17,706 nt of DNA from Bacteroides sp. UBA939 (GTDB taxonomy: Bacteria > Bacteroidota > Bacteroidia > Bacteroidales > Bacteroidaceae), in assembly GCF_002293435.1 (NCBI RefSeq), contig NZ_DBDF01000144.1, forward strand, positions 12,467 through 30,172, in the 5' to 3' direction. Position numbers and translations under genes: made by a program. Positions 7,801 to 14,420 of this stretch are shown in pieces. Position 1 is the stretch's first letter; every line of letters begins with the position of its first letter. The notes under the pieces were generated by a model. The model was not told where the DNA came from. It saw only the letters and a list, made by a program, of their open reading frames with translations, and searched no databases.

Positions 7801-8311
7801 CACTTATTGCAAAATTTCCGTCGATATCGGAAATGACTCCATTTCCTGTTCCTTTTTGTTTGATGTTGGCGCCAATAATAGGTTCTCCGTCTGAATCAAC
7901 AACTTGTCCTTTGACACTGCGCGACTGTTGCACACCCTGATTGTTATTTATCTGTGTAAGTACAATCTGGCGATTCGTGATAACATAAGAGACATTTCTG
8001 CTCTTGAATACTTCATCCAGGATTTCTGTAATTTTCTTGTTCTTGAAAGATATATTGACTTTCCGGGCTACATCTACAAGTGCTTTGTTATACAGAAAAT
8101 GATACTCGCTCTGGTTCTCAATCTGATTAAGGACTTCTTCCACAGAAACGTCATTCAAATTTAGAGTTAGTGTTGTAGTCTGCGAGTAACTGTTTACTGC
8201 AAAAGTTTGTGCAATACTACAAACCACAAAGAAGAGCCATACTTTCATGATTAGATAAGTTTTTGAGGTAAAAAAATGCTTGAACATTTTTTTATTAGAA
8301 ACTGAATTCAT
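4853..8311 (-). CDS. SusC/RagA-family TonB-dependent outer-membrane transporter with N-terminal STN domain
   Basis: A 1152-aa outer-membrane channel that imports the ligand bound by its SusD partner, powered by TonB-ExbBD. In order: a signal sequence to about residue 44; an STN domain (about 48-118), a signalling domain that contacts FecR-type anti-sigma factors; a carboxypeptidase-regulatory-like beta domain (about 131-205); DEVVVVGYG (210-218) leading into the plug, with DVLKDAASAAIYGSRAANGV typical of the family; then a 22-strand barrel ending in Phe, as outer-membrane barrels do. The STN domain matches the sigma/anti-sigma genes upstream. ATG 8311 is used; Met9 (8287) and Met22 (8248) are possible starts, the last leaving a conventional signal peptide. 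Confidence 0.94.
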   Translation of the reverse strand: MNSVSNKKMFKHFFTSKTYLIMKVWLFFVVCSIAQTFAVNSYSQTTTLTLNLNDVSVEEVLNQIENQSEYHFLYNKALVDVARKVNISFKNKKITEILDEVFKSRNVSYVITNRQIVLTQINNNQGVQQSRSVKGQVVDSDGEPIIGANIKQKGTGNGVISDIDGNFAISVPPGADIEISYIGYITQMTRITADKDFYLISLKEDAQSLDEVVVVGYGVQKKKLLTGATVQVTGDNIQKLSTTNIYSALQSQTPGVNITQTSGMPGEDFKVVIRGIGTNGRYSPLIVIDGVAGASLTSLNTADVESVDVLKDAASAAIYGSRAANGVILVTTKQGKIGKAQISYDGYYGIQTIGKKAELLNAKQYMEIMNLVEEADEIKTSDFAKLMPKQYQLIQSGKWNGTNWLDEATNENAPIQSHAINITAGSESIKLASGLSFVSQEGIIGKPATPNYEQYNFRINTEVLLYKKGKREIWKVGENLTYSYRTNNGVAISNQNYNDVRNLLVASPLLPAYNDQGQLYVYDDMIADEWNVDRSMTNPIATLQLARSNNINKRYNLQGNLYTELIPIENLKIRSSFGYKMTTSSSRSYTPVYKIADKSENVTDDIRQSMSNGWNWTWDNTVSYKVRIDKHTIDLLAGQSVEKWGYGENIQGKNSYSLFPGSFKHAWLQNAQGISTEETTLEGSPWDGGGIASFFGRISYNYNETYMLDAVLRADGSSNFARGHRWGYFPSVSAGWVITNEQFMESTRNWLDFFKMRISWGQNGNSDIRPFQYLATVAFDENNGYFFNNDKKNLVTGGYPDIMPNPFVTWETSEQINIGFDARFLNSRLGVNFDWYRKTTKDWLLRAPALSSYGTGAPYINGGDIRNTGFEVVMNWNDNIGKLRYGINLNLSKNKNEVTHIANSEKIIHGQDNVLSQNTAELYRAQVGYPIGYFYGYKTDGIFQNTAEIEAMNGAVLQANPVPGDVRFVDYNKDGKVNLDDKTIIGDPNPDFTLGFGLNLEYKGLDFSLTANGAFGHQIAKSYRAYANNNLDNYTTDVYNYWTGEGSTNKYPRLTSGRHPNWKEISDRLLEDGDYLKIKNITVGYDFKKLFPQMPLQQARLYLTAQNLFTITGYSGMDPEVGYGGDDAWASGIDLGFYPSPRTFIIGVNLKF

Positions 8312-8543
8312 AAATTTGTTGTGTTTAGTTATAAATATAAGTTATACAAGGAATTTAGGAAAGATAGCTAAACAGTCGGGGAGGGTGTGCAAGACCTTCC
8401 CCCTTTGTTTTTTATTGGCTATTTTCCTATAAAGAAGAAATTGGGCTACTTCATAGGCAGTTCTAATTTTAGGGTTATACAATTGGGTTCTTATAAAGAA
8501 GACGGCGTACTCGTTGAATACCACATAGGATATTGCGTTTTTT
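8312..8543 (-). other. Intergenic region between anti-sigma gene and susC
   Basis: No gene is credible in these 232 bp. They hold the hairpin at 8378-8402 and, on the minus strand, TATCTTTC (8366-8359), one base off the -7 consensus, about 48 bp before the susC start. The gap suggests that susC has its own promoter, probably the target of the neighbouring ECF sigma factor, whose recognition sequence I cannot assign. Confidence 0.4.
8378..8402. other. GC-rich hairpin in the fecR-susC gap
   Basis: GGGGAGGG (8378-8385) pairs with CCTTCCCC (8395-8402) over a 9-nt loop, with one G-T mispair. The T-rich tail lies on the + strand side (8404-8415), not on the side transcribed from fecR, so it is a poor terminator for fecR. 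It sits just upstream of the likely susC promoter and could be a regulatory site. Confidence 0.4.
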
Positions 8544-9560
8544 TTAGTAAGTGTAGTGTACTTCTATGGAACGCCTGGAATTGTGGTCGTCTTCCTTACG
8601 TATATTTTCTTTATAGACAATGGGTGCCGAGATTTTTAATAGCCGTAAGATTTCCTCTAAAGATTCGTCTTCGAAAGTGGCGCGATAGGGATGATTAGCC
8701 AAACGAGGGTCTGCTATTTTAATTTCGACATTGAATGTCAAGCTGAGGCGTTTGAATACATAAGATAAAGGGTCATCACGGAAAATCATAACTTTGTCTT
8801 TCCATGCAAACCATTTATAAGGATCGGTTGCTACTAATGAATATATATTAGAGTTCTTTTTTAAGCATAGTCTTTTTCCTGCCGGAATGTTGATTTCGGT
8901 TTGGGAATTTATTCGGGCATTGACAATACCCTCTTTCATGGTTACTGCGGCTATACTATCGGTTTTATAGTCTTCTACCTGAAATTTTGTGCCGGTAGCT
9001 GTTACGGTTAACTTTCCCGTTTGAACAATAAAAGGATTTTTAGGGTCTGCCTTTACTTCAAAGTAACCTTCTCCCTCTAAACGTACTAATCTTTTTCCGG
9101 CTTTGAAAGAAAGAGGATACTCCAGCCAGCTTCCTGCATTGAGATATACGATGGAACTGTCGGGAAGTTCTACGCAGGAATATGTACCGTAGGGTACAAA
9201 TATTTTCTGATAGGCGTCATCTTGTACATCCTTTCCTTTTTCTGCCAACAAGTAAAGGCTGAGCGAGAGTAGGGGAATGAATAAAATAGCGGCTGCGCGC
9301 ATAAACCAAGCCCTGAATCCAAGTTGCTTCCTTTTTATTATCTGTGATGCTACTCGTTTATAGGCATGTTCCAAGTCTATATCATCCGGCTGAATGGTAG
9401 AATGGGTTAGTTGCCATATATTTTTTAATTCGGCAAAATACTCATAATTTTCCTTCCGGCTTTCTATCCATTGGAATAACTCTTCTTTCTCTTCGTTTGT
9501 AATTTCATTGGAGAAATATCGTGTGAATAGAATATCTATGTGTGAATGCTCCTTTTCCAT
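8544..9560 (-). CDS. FecR-family anti-sigma factor
   Basis: A 338-aa inner-membrane regulator that holds the adjacent ECF sigma factor inactive and passes on a signal from the STN domain of the SusC-like receptor. The cytoplasmic N-terminal part (about 1-80) has the helical sigma-binding layout (FTRYFSNEITNEEKEELFQWI). One membrane helix follows at about 86-105 (RAAAILFIPLLSLSLYLLAE). The periplasmic FecR domain contains VELPDSSIVYLNAGSWLEYP and RLVRLEGEGYFEVKADPKNPF, both characteristic. A C-terminal domain (about 255-320, with DDPLSYVFKRLSLTFNVEI) resembles the STN-like end of Bacteroidetes FecR proteins. It lies 34 bp after the sigma gene, an arrangement typical of trans-envelope regulated Sus loci. 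Confidence 0.92.
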   Translation of the reverse strand: MEKEHSHIDILFTRYFSNEITNEEKEELFQWIESRKENYEYFAELKNIWQLTHSTIQPDDIDLEHAYKRVASQIIKRKQLGFRAWFMRAAAILFIPLLSLSLYLLAEKGKDVQDDAYQKIFVPYGTYSCVELPDSSIVYLNAGSWLEYPLSFKAGKRLVRLEGEGYFEVKADPKNPFIVQTGKLTVTATGTKFQVEDYKTDSIAAVTMKEGIVNARINSQTEINIPAGKRLCLKKNSNIYSLVATDPYKWFAWKDKVMIFRDDPLSYVFKRLSLTFNVEIKIADPRLANHPYRATFEDESLEEILRLLKISAPIVYKENIRKEDDHNSRRSIEVHYTY

Positions 9561-9594
9561 GATGCAATATTATCTTTATTAATAAGACGAGTTA

Positions 9595-10233
9595 CTAAAT
9601 GAATACCTCAAGCATTAATAGATATTTTAACACTATTACTATGGAAACCAAGTATTCTTTCAGATATATCCGAAGATATTGGAGTGCTTTACTTATTCTG
9701 ACTTCCACACTTCTTTCCGATACTTGCTGTTTCAATGCTATGTCTTTATACTTTAAACCGGAAAAACGGCTCAACTCGAATGCTTCTTTTACCACCGGAT
9801 CCAGTTTGTCGAGGGCGGCGTTTAGATGTGTGGATAATTCGGAGTATAATATATAGTTTCCCATGTTTTCATGCTGGGAAAAAGAAGAATTATAGAATTC
9901 TTCGTAATCCCGTTCCACGGATTCATGACGGATGTAATCGATGCAATTATTACGTACGCTTTTTAGTAAGTATGCCCTGAGCGAGGTTTCTATCTCTATA
10001 GACTTACGGTTTTCCCATAGTTTCAGGAATGTGTTCTGAACCATATCTTCACACTTCTCTTTATTTTGGATAAAGGCGGCCGCATATATAACCAAGTCTT
10101 TATACCAAGTCTTGAATAAAAATGCAAAAGCATTCTCATTGTCGTGTTTTAATTCTTGTAAGAAGACATTCTCTTCTATAATTCCCCGAGTCCCCTGTTT
10201 TGTTTTCATCAATATTCCGTTAAAGTTTAACAT
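9595..10233 (-). CDS. ECF-type RNA polymerase sigma factor (sigma-70 family)
   Basis: A 212-aa extracytoplasmic-function sigma factor expected to activate the downstream susCD pair when released by the FecR protein. Region 2 is visible around residues 35-95 (AFAFLFKTWYKDLVIYAAAF, then CEDMVQNTFLKLWENR). Region 4 carries the helix-turn-helix LKYKDIALKQQVSERSVEVRI (about 160-180). There is no region 3 or region 1.1, as expected. The last 20 or so residues are strongly hydrophobic (LVSIVIVLKYLLMLEVFI), longer and greasier than the usual ECF end. Two starts are possible: ATG 10233, or Met9 (ATG 10209), which has GGAAT a few bases upstream and begins with a more typical sequence. Confidence 0.9.
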   Translation of the reverse strand: MLNFNGILMKTKQGTRGIIEENVFLQELKHDNENAFAFLFKTWYKDLVIYAAAFIQNKEKCEDMVQNTFLKLWENRKSIEIETSLRAYLLKSVRNNCIDYIRHESVERDYEEFYNSSFSQHENMGNYILYSELSTHLNAALDKLDPVVKEAFELSRFSGLKYKDIALKQQVSERSVEVRISKALQYLRIYLKEYLVSIVIVLKYLLMLEVFI

Positions 10234-10299
10234 GTAAATCGCTCACTATCAAGTATGTTGACTTTGAATAGTGTTAATAAACTATTTATCGAAGTATTG

Positions 10300-10320
10300 T
10301 TTCACAATGTGATTGTGAAA
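10300..10320. promoter_or_regulatory. Perfect dyad upstream of the sigma gene (operator or 5'-UTR hairpin)
   Basis: TTTCACAAT (10300-10308) and ATTGTGAAA (10312-10320) are perfect inverted arms around GTG. The dyad begins about 14 bp downstream of a -7 element on the minus strand and about 67 bp before the sigma start codon. There is no T-run after it, so a regulator site or leader hairpin fits better than a terminator for the protease gene upstream. Confidence 0.5.
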
Positions 10321-10333
10321 ATGGCAATAATGG

Positions 10334-10341
10334 CAAAGATA
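10334..10341 (-). promoter_or_regulatory. Candidate -7 promoter element for the sigma/anti-sigma genes
   Basis: TATCTTTG on the minus strand (10341-10334) is an exact TAnnTTTG match, located just after the stop codon of the upstream protease gene and about 100 bp before the sigma start. No convincing TTG is found about 20 bp upstream, so support rests on the -7 element and its position. Confidence 0.45.
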
Positions 10342-10368
10342 TAAAATATTCCGAGCTTTACTGTTTAT

Positions 10369-11994
10369 TTATTCGTTTTTAATAATTTTCCCGTAAGTTT
10401 CTTCGTTCAACACCTTTAATGCTTGCTGTATACTTTGGTTTGTGGCGTTTATTACCTGGAAATATTCATTCATATCCCATAGGTCGCGGGCAATCAAGGC
10501 TTTAAGTTGCATTTTAATTAGCGGCAATGATTGACTGTATTGTTTTTCATCGAATTTTATTTGCTCTTTATCGGCAAGGACACGCAGTTCGGCGAGGAAG
10601 TTATCGTTTATTTCAAACTTCTGATTGAAGGAGTCAAACTTCTTGTATTTATCCTGCAATTCCTTCCGGTGTTTTTCAATATAACCGGTAGTGGCTTTTA
10701 TAACTACCCCTTTGGCAACAAGATTGCGATGATAATCAGTGTATTGAGTGGTGTCTATCGGAACAAAGAAATCCGGCATGATGCCTCCACCTCCATAAAC
10801 GGTGCGTCCCAAACGCTTTGTTTGAGCCTTTAAAGAATCTGCAAAGTGAATACTGTCTGCATGAATCATCTCTCCGTGGTTGAAACGATCAATTAGTTCT
10901 TGATTGTATTTTTCTTGGGAGTCTCCACTTTGTAGTCCGCTGTCAATACCGGAAATCTGGCTATATGGTTTCTGGATGCAACGTCCGGAAGGGGTATAGT
11001 AGCGGGCAATAGTCAAACGTATCATGGAACCATCCGGCAAATCAATAGGGCGCTGTACCAACCCTTTACCGAATGTACGGCGACCTACAACCACACCTCT
11101 GTCCCAGTCCTGTATGGCTCCGGTAACGATTTCACTTGCCGAAGCGGAAAATTCATCTACCAATACGATAAGACGTCCGTTCTTGAAACTCCCCGTACCT
11201 TTGGCATAGAAATTACTCCGTTGCGAGGTTCTTCCTTCGGTATATACAATAAGTTCCTTCTGTTGCAGGAACTCGTTAGCCATATCAATGGCGGCATTCA
11301 GATAACCGCCTCCATTGCCTTGCAAGTCAAGTATCAGGTCTTTCATTCCCTCTTTTTGCAGAGACTTGAGAGCTTGCGTAAATTCCTCGGCGGTAGTTGC
11401 TCCGAAACGATTGACACGAATATAACCTGTTTTCGGTTGTATCATGTATGAGGCATCCAAGCTATATATGGGAATTTTGTCACGCTTAACGGTGAAGTAC
11501 AAAGGCTCTTTTACGCCACGGCGGATAATCGTCAGTTTTACTTCAGAGTTTTTAGGTCCGCGTAAGCGCGCCACAATATCTTCCGTAGACATTTTTACGC
11601 CGGCAATAACGCTGTCGTTTACTCCAACAATGCGGTCGCCTGCCAGGATACCAACCTTTTCCGAAGGGCCGTTACTCACCGGTTGTATAATCAGTAACGT
11701 ATCTTCTATCATCTGGAATTGTACGCCAATGCCTTCGAAGTTACCTTGCAGCGGTTCGTTCATCTTCTTCACTTCTTCGGCATTGTTGTAAGTGGAGTGT
11801 GGGTCAAGCTGCGCCAACATGCGGATAATGGCTTCTTCAACCAATTTGTTTTCGTCTACGGAGTCTACATACAAATTGGTAATGGCAAATTCTGCCATTT
11901 GTAACTTGCGGGCAGCTATATTGCCCATGGTCTGTGCCCGCATGAAAGCGATGGCGCATGCACTACATATAATAAGGGTAAGAATTCTCTTCAT
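10369..11994 (-). CDS. S41-family C-terminal processing peptidase (CtpA/Prc-like)
   Basis: A 541-aa secreted or periplasmic serine protease that cleaves proteins from their C-terminal ends, acting in envelope protein quality control. A signal peptide (MKRILTLIICSACAIAFMRA) ends near residue 20. A PDZ domain (about 87-165) carries the carboxylate-binding segment QGNFEGIGVQF and GILAGDRIVGVN. The S41 core follows with YIRVNRFGATTAEEF, LDLQGNGGGYL and SASASE. Spacing to known family members puts the catalytic Ser at 285, Lys at 310 (in TFGKG) and Gln at 314, so the Ser-Lys-Gln set is intact. The C-terminal third (about 380-541) is helical and charged. It follows coaD by 17 bp, so it probably shares the parE-coaD transcript. 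Confidence 0.93.
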   Translation of the reverse strand: MKRILTLIICSACAIAFMRAQTMGNIAARKLQMAEFAITNLYVDSVDENKLVEEAIIRMLAQLDPHSTYNNAEEVKKMNEPLQGNFEGIGVQFQMIEDTLLIIQPVSNGPSEKVGILAGDRIVGVNDSVIAGVKMSTEDIVARLRGPKNSEVKLTIIRRGVKEPLYFTVKRDKIPIYSLDASYMIQPKTGYIRVNRFGATTAEEFTQALKSLQKEGMKDLILDLQGNGGGYLNAAIDMANEFLQQKELIVYTEGRTSQRSNFYAKGTGSFKNGRLIVLVDEFSASASEIVTGAIQDWDRGVVVGRRTFGKGLVQRPIDLPDGSMIRLTIARYYTPSGRCIQKPYSQISGIDSGLQSGDSQEKYNQELIDRFNHGEMIHADSIHFADSLKAQTKRLGRTVYGGGGIMPDFFVPIDTTQYTDYHRNLVAKGVVIKATTGYIEKHRKELQDKYKKFDSFNQKFEINDNFLAELRVLADKEQIKFDEKQYSQSLPLIKMQLKALIARDLWDMNEYFQVINATNQSIQQALKVLNEETYGKIIKNE

Positions 11995-12011
11995 CTTTAC
12001 TCAACTTTATG

Positions 12012-12470
12012 TTAGTATTTTATTTCCATACCTTCCGGAATGAACCGGCTGATGTCTTTACCATATTGTAACAGTTCGCGGACAATGGTTGAACTGACAC
12101 AAGTCAGTTCCGGTTCGGTGAATAACAGTATCGTTTCAATACCTGCCAATTTGCGATTGATATCCGCAATGGTTTCTTCGTATTCGAAGTCTTTCACGGT
12201 ACGAATGCCGCGGATAATGAAACGTGCGTTCACTTGTTGGGCAAAGTCAATCGTCAGGCAATCATAAGAAGAAACTTTGATACGCGGTTCATTCCGGTAG
12301 AAGTCCCGTATCATCTCCTCACGTTTATTAATGGGGAAATAGGTGTTTTTGTTTTCATTGATACCTATTCCGATAATGACTTCATCCATAAAAGTCAGCG
12401 CCCGGGCTACAACGGAGGAGTGCCCGATAGTAAACGGATCGAATGTACCGGGGAATATGGCTCTTCTCAT
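12012..12470 (-). CDS. coaD: Phosphopantetheine adenylyltransferase
   Basis: A 152-aa cytoplasmic enzyme of coenzyme A synthesis that transfers AMP from ATP to 4'-phosphopantetheine, giving dephospho-CoA. The nucleotidyltransferase signature is FPGTFDPFTIGH (6-17), with the TxGH motif ending at H17. RGIR (87-90) and SSTIVRE (126-132) are the other family hallmarks. Length is normal for bacterial CoaD (about 155-165). Its ATG overlaps the parE stop in ATGA, so translation is probably coupled. There is no functional link to topoisomerase, but this order is consistent with a conserved housekeeping cluster. Confidence 0.96.
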   Translation of the reverse strand: MRRAIFPGTFDPFTIGHSSVVARALTFMDEVIIGIGINENKNTYFPINKREEMIRDFYRNEPRIKVSSYDCLTIDFAQQVNARFIIRGIRTVKDFEYEETIADINRKLAGIETILLFTEPELTCVSSTIVRELLQYGKDISRFIPEGMEIKY

Positions 12471-14341
12471 GATGCTAAATCTTCTTCTATAACCAGGTTA
12501 TTGATAATAAAGCTTTGACGCTCCATTGTATTTTTCCCCATATAGAATTCCAGAAGCTCTTTTACAAGGTCTGTTTTGCGCAGGGAAACCTGCTCCAGGC
12601 GCATGTCTTTACCAATAAAGTGCTTGAATTCATCAGGTGAAATTTCTCCCAGACCCTTAAAGCGTGTAATTTCAGGGTTAGGCCCCAATTCAGCAATAGC
12701 CTTTATGCGTTCCTCTTCCGTGTAGCAGTAAATGGTCTTCTTCTTATTGCGTACGCGGAACAGCGGAGTTTGCAGAATATATACGTGTCCTTTTTTAATC
12801 AGGTCGGGGAAGAATTGCAGGAAGAACGTGATGAGCAGCAAACGGATATGCATACCGTCCACATCGGCATCGGTGGCGGCAATTACTTTGTTGTAACGCA
12901 GTCCTTCGATACCGTCTTCTATGTTCAAGGCAGCTTGCAGCAGGTTGAATTCCTCATTTTCGTACACTACTTTCTTGGTAAGTCCATACGAGTTCAATGG
13001 TTTACCGCGCAGACTGAATACCGCCTGTGTATTTACGTCCCGGCTTTTCGTAATGGAACCGCTGGCGGAATCGCCCTCAGTGATGAAAATGCAGGATTCT
13101 GTTTCCAAATCTTTTCCTTTGCCGTCGTTGAGGTGATAACGGCAGTCGCGTAATTTGCGGTTGTGCAGATTTGCTTTCTTGGCTCGTTCGCGCGCTAACT
13201 TTGTAACACCTGCAATGGCTTTACGCTCTTTTTCGGAGTCTTGTATCTTCTGCAACATAATCTCGGCAACCAACGGATTCTTATGGAGGTAATTGTCCGC
13301 CGCCGTTTTTATAAAATCGCCCACGTATTTGTTTACGCTTACACCGCCGGGAGACATGGAGGGGGAACCGAGTTTGGTCTTGGTTTGTCCTTCAAACTGA
13401 GGTTCCTCTACATTGATAGCAATTGCGGCGACAATTCCGTTGCGGATATCGGCGTACTCCTGGTTCTTATTATAAAATTCTTTAATAGTACGGGCAATGT
13501 GCTCTTTAAGGGCGCTTTGATGAGTTCCACCTTGAGTGGTATGTTGTCCGTTGACGAAGGAGTAATACTCTTCACCATATTGGTTGGTATGTGTGAAGGC
13601 TATTTCAATATCTTCCCCTTTCAGGTGAATGATGTTGTATAGTCCCTGGGCGGTCATGTTATCGTTCAGCAAATCTTCCAGACCGTGGCGTGAAATAATG
13701 CGCTGACCGTTATAGAGGATGGAAAGACCTGTATTCAGGTATGTATAGTTGCGGAGCAATGTCTCCACAAAATTGCCTTGGAAAACGTAATTCAGAAATA
13801 GAGTACTATCCGGTTCGAAGAAAATGAAAGTTCCGCTTTCTGCGTTGCTGTTCTCTGTTACGTCACTTTGAAGGATACCTTTTTCAAAGATGGCGATACG
13901 GACTTTTCCCTCGCGGTAGCTGCGTACTTCGAAACGGCTGCTGAGTGCGTTCACGGCCTTGATACCTACACCATTCAGTCCGACACTTTTTTTGAACGCT
14001 TTGCTGTCGTACTTACCACCGGTATTGAGTTTGCTCACCGCTTCAATCAGTTTTCCTTGCGGAATGCCTCGCCCATAGTCGCGTACACTGACACGGAGAT
14101 TGTCCTCGATGGTTATTTCAATTCGTTTACCCGCACCCATTTTGAATTCATCGATGCTGTTGTCCATTACCTCTTTCAGCAATACATAGATACCGTCGTC
14201 GTTCTGCGTACCGTCGCCAAGACGGCCGATATACATACCTGAACGTACACGGATATGCTCCATGTCGTCAAGGTGACGAATGTTATCCTCGGTATATTCT
14301 ATCTGATTGCTTCCGGGCATCAGCCCGTTGATTTCTTCCAT
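12467..14341 (-). CDS. parE: DNA topoisomerase IV subunit B (GyrB/ParE family)
   Basis: A 624-aa ATPase subunit of a type IIA topoisomerase, which pairs with ParC to unlink daughter chromosomes. The GHKL ATPase motifs are intact: LLKEVMDNSIDEF with catalytic E57 and Mg-binding N61, DYGRGIP (88-94) and GLNGVG (121-126). The transducer domain follows, with K322 in QTKTKLGS. The TOPRIM domain has TEGDSASG (421-428, E422) and DADVDG (491-496), supplying the metal-binding acidic residues. RFKGLGEISP (560-569) is typical of the family. At 624 aa without an insert it is slightly shorter than most GyrB, and Bacteroidetes also have a separate GyrB. ParE is therefore preferred, but GyrB cannot be excluded without comparison. 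Confidence 0.92.
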   Translation of the reverse strand: MEEINGLMPGSNQIEYTEDNIRHLDDMEHIRVRSGMYIGRLGDGTQNDDGIYVLLKEVMDNSIDEFKMGAGKRIEITIEDNLRVSVRDYGRGIPQGKLIEAVSKLNTGGKYDSKAFKKSVGLNGVGIKAVNALSSRFEVRSYREGKVRIAIFEKGILQSDVTENSNAESGTFIFFEPDSTLFLNYVFQGNFVETLLRNYTYLNTGLSILYNGQRIISRHGLEDLLNDNMTAQGLYNIIHLKGEDIEIAFTHTNQYGEEYYSFVNGQHTTQGGTHQSALKEHIARTIKEFYNKNQEYADIRNGIVAAIAINVEEPQFEGQTKTKLGSPSMSPGGVSVNKYVGDFIKTAADNYLHKNPLVAEIMLQKIQDSEKERKAIAGVTKLARERAKKANLHNRKLRDCRYHLNDGKGKDLETESCIFITEGDSASGSITKSRDVNTQAVFSLRGKPLNSYGLTKKVVYENEEFNLLQAALNIEDGIEGLRYNKVIAATDADVDGMHIRLLLITFFLQFFPDLIKKGHVYILQTPLFRVRNKKKTIYCYTEEERIKAIAELGPNPEITRFKGLGEISPDEFKHFIGKDMRLEQVSLRKTDLVKELLEFYMGKNTMERQSFIINNLVIEEDLAS

Positions 14342-14356
14342 AAGTAATTATAGTGT

Positions 14357-14420
14357 TTAGTGATTAGTGTTTAATGATTAGTGTCAACGTGATACAGAGC
14401 TGCTAATCACTAATCACTAA
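14357..14420. repeat. TTAGTGATTAGTG repeat and inverted repeat between acetyltransferase and parE
   Basis: TTAGTGATTAGTG (14357-14369) is followed by a near copy TTAATGATTAGTG (14371-14383). CACTAATCACTAA (14408-14420) is the exact reverse complement of the first. The dyad could fold into a 13-bp hairpin with a 38-nt loop. Its right arm includes the stop codon of the upstream gene. It may act as a terminator or processing site, or be a dispersed intergenic repeat. Confidence 0.6.

Noticed and set aside
8342..8524. 60-codon frame between fecR and susC
   Set aside because: It spans the hairpin and likely susC promoter and has no coding features.
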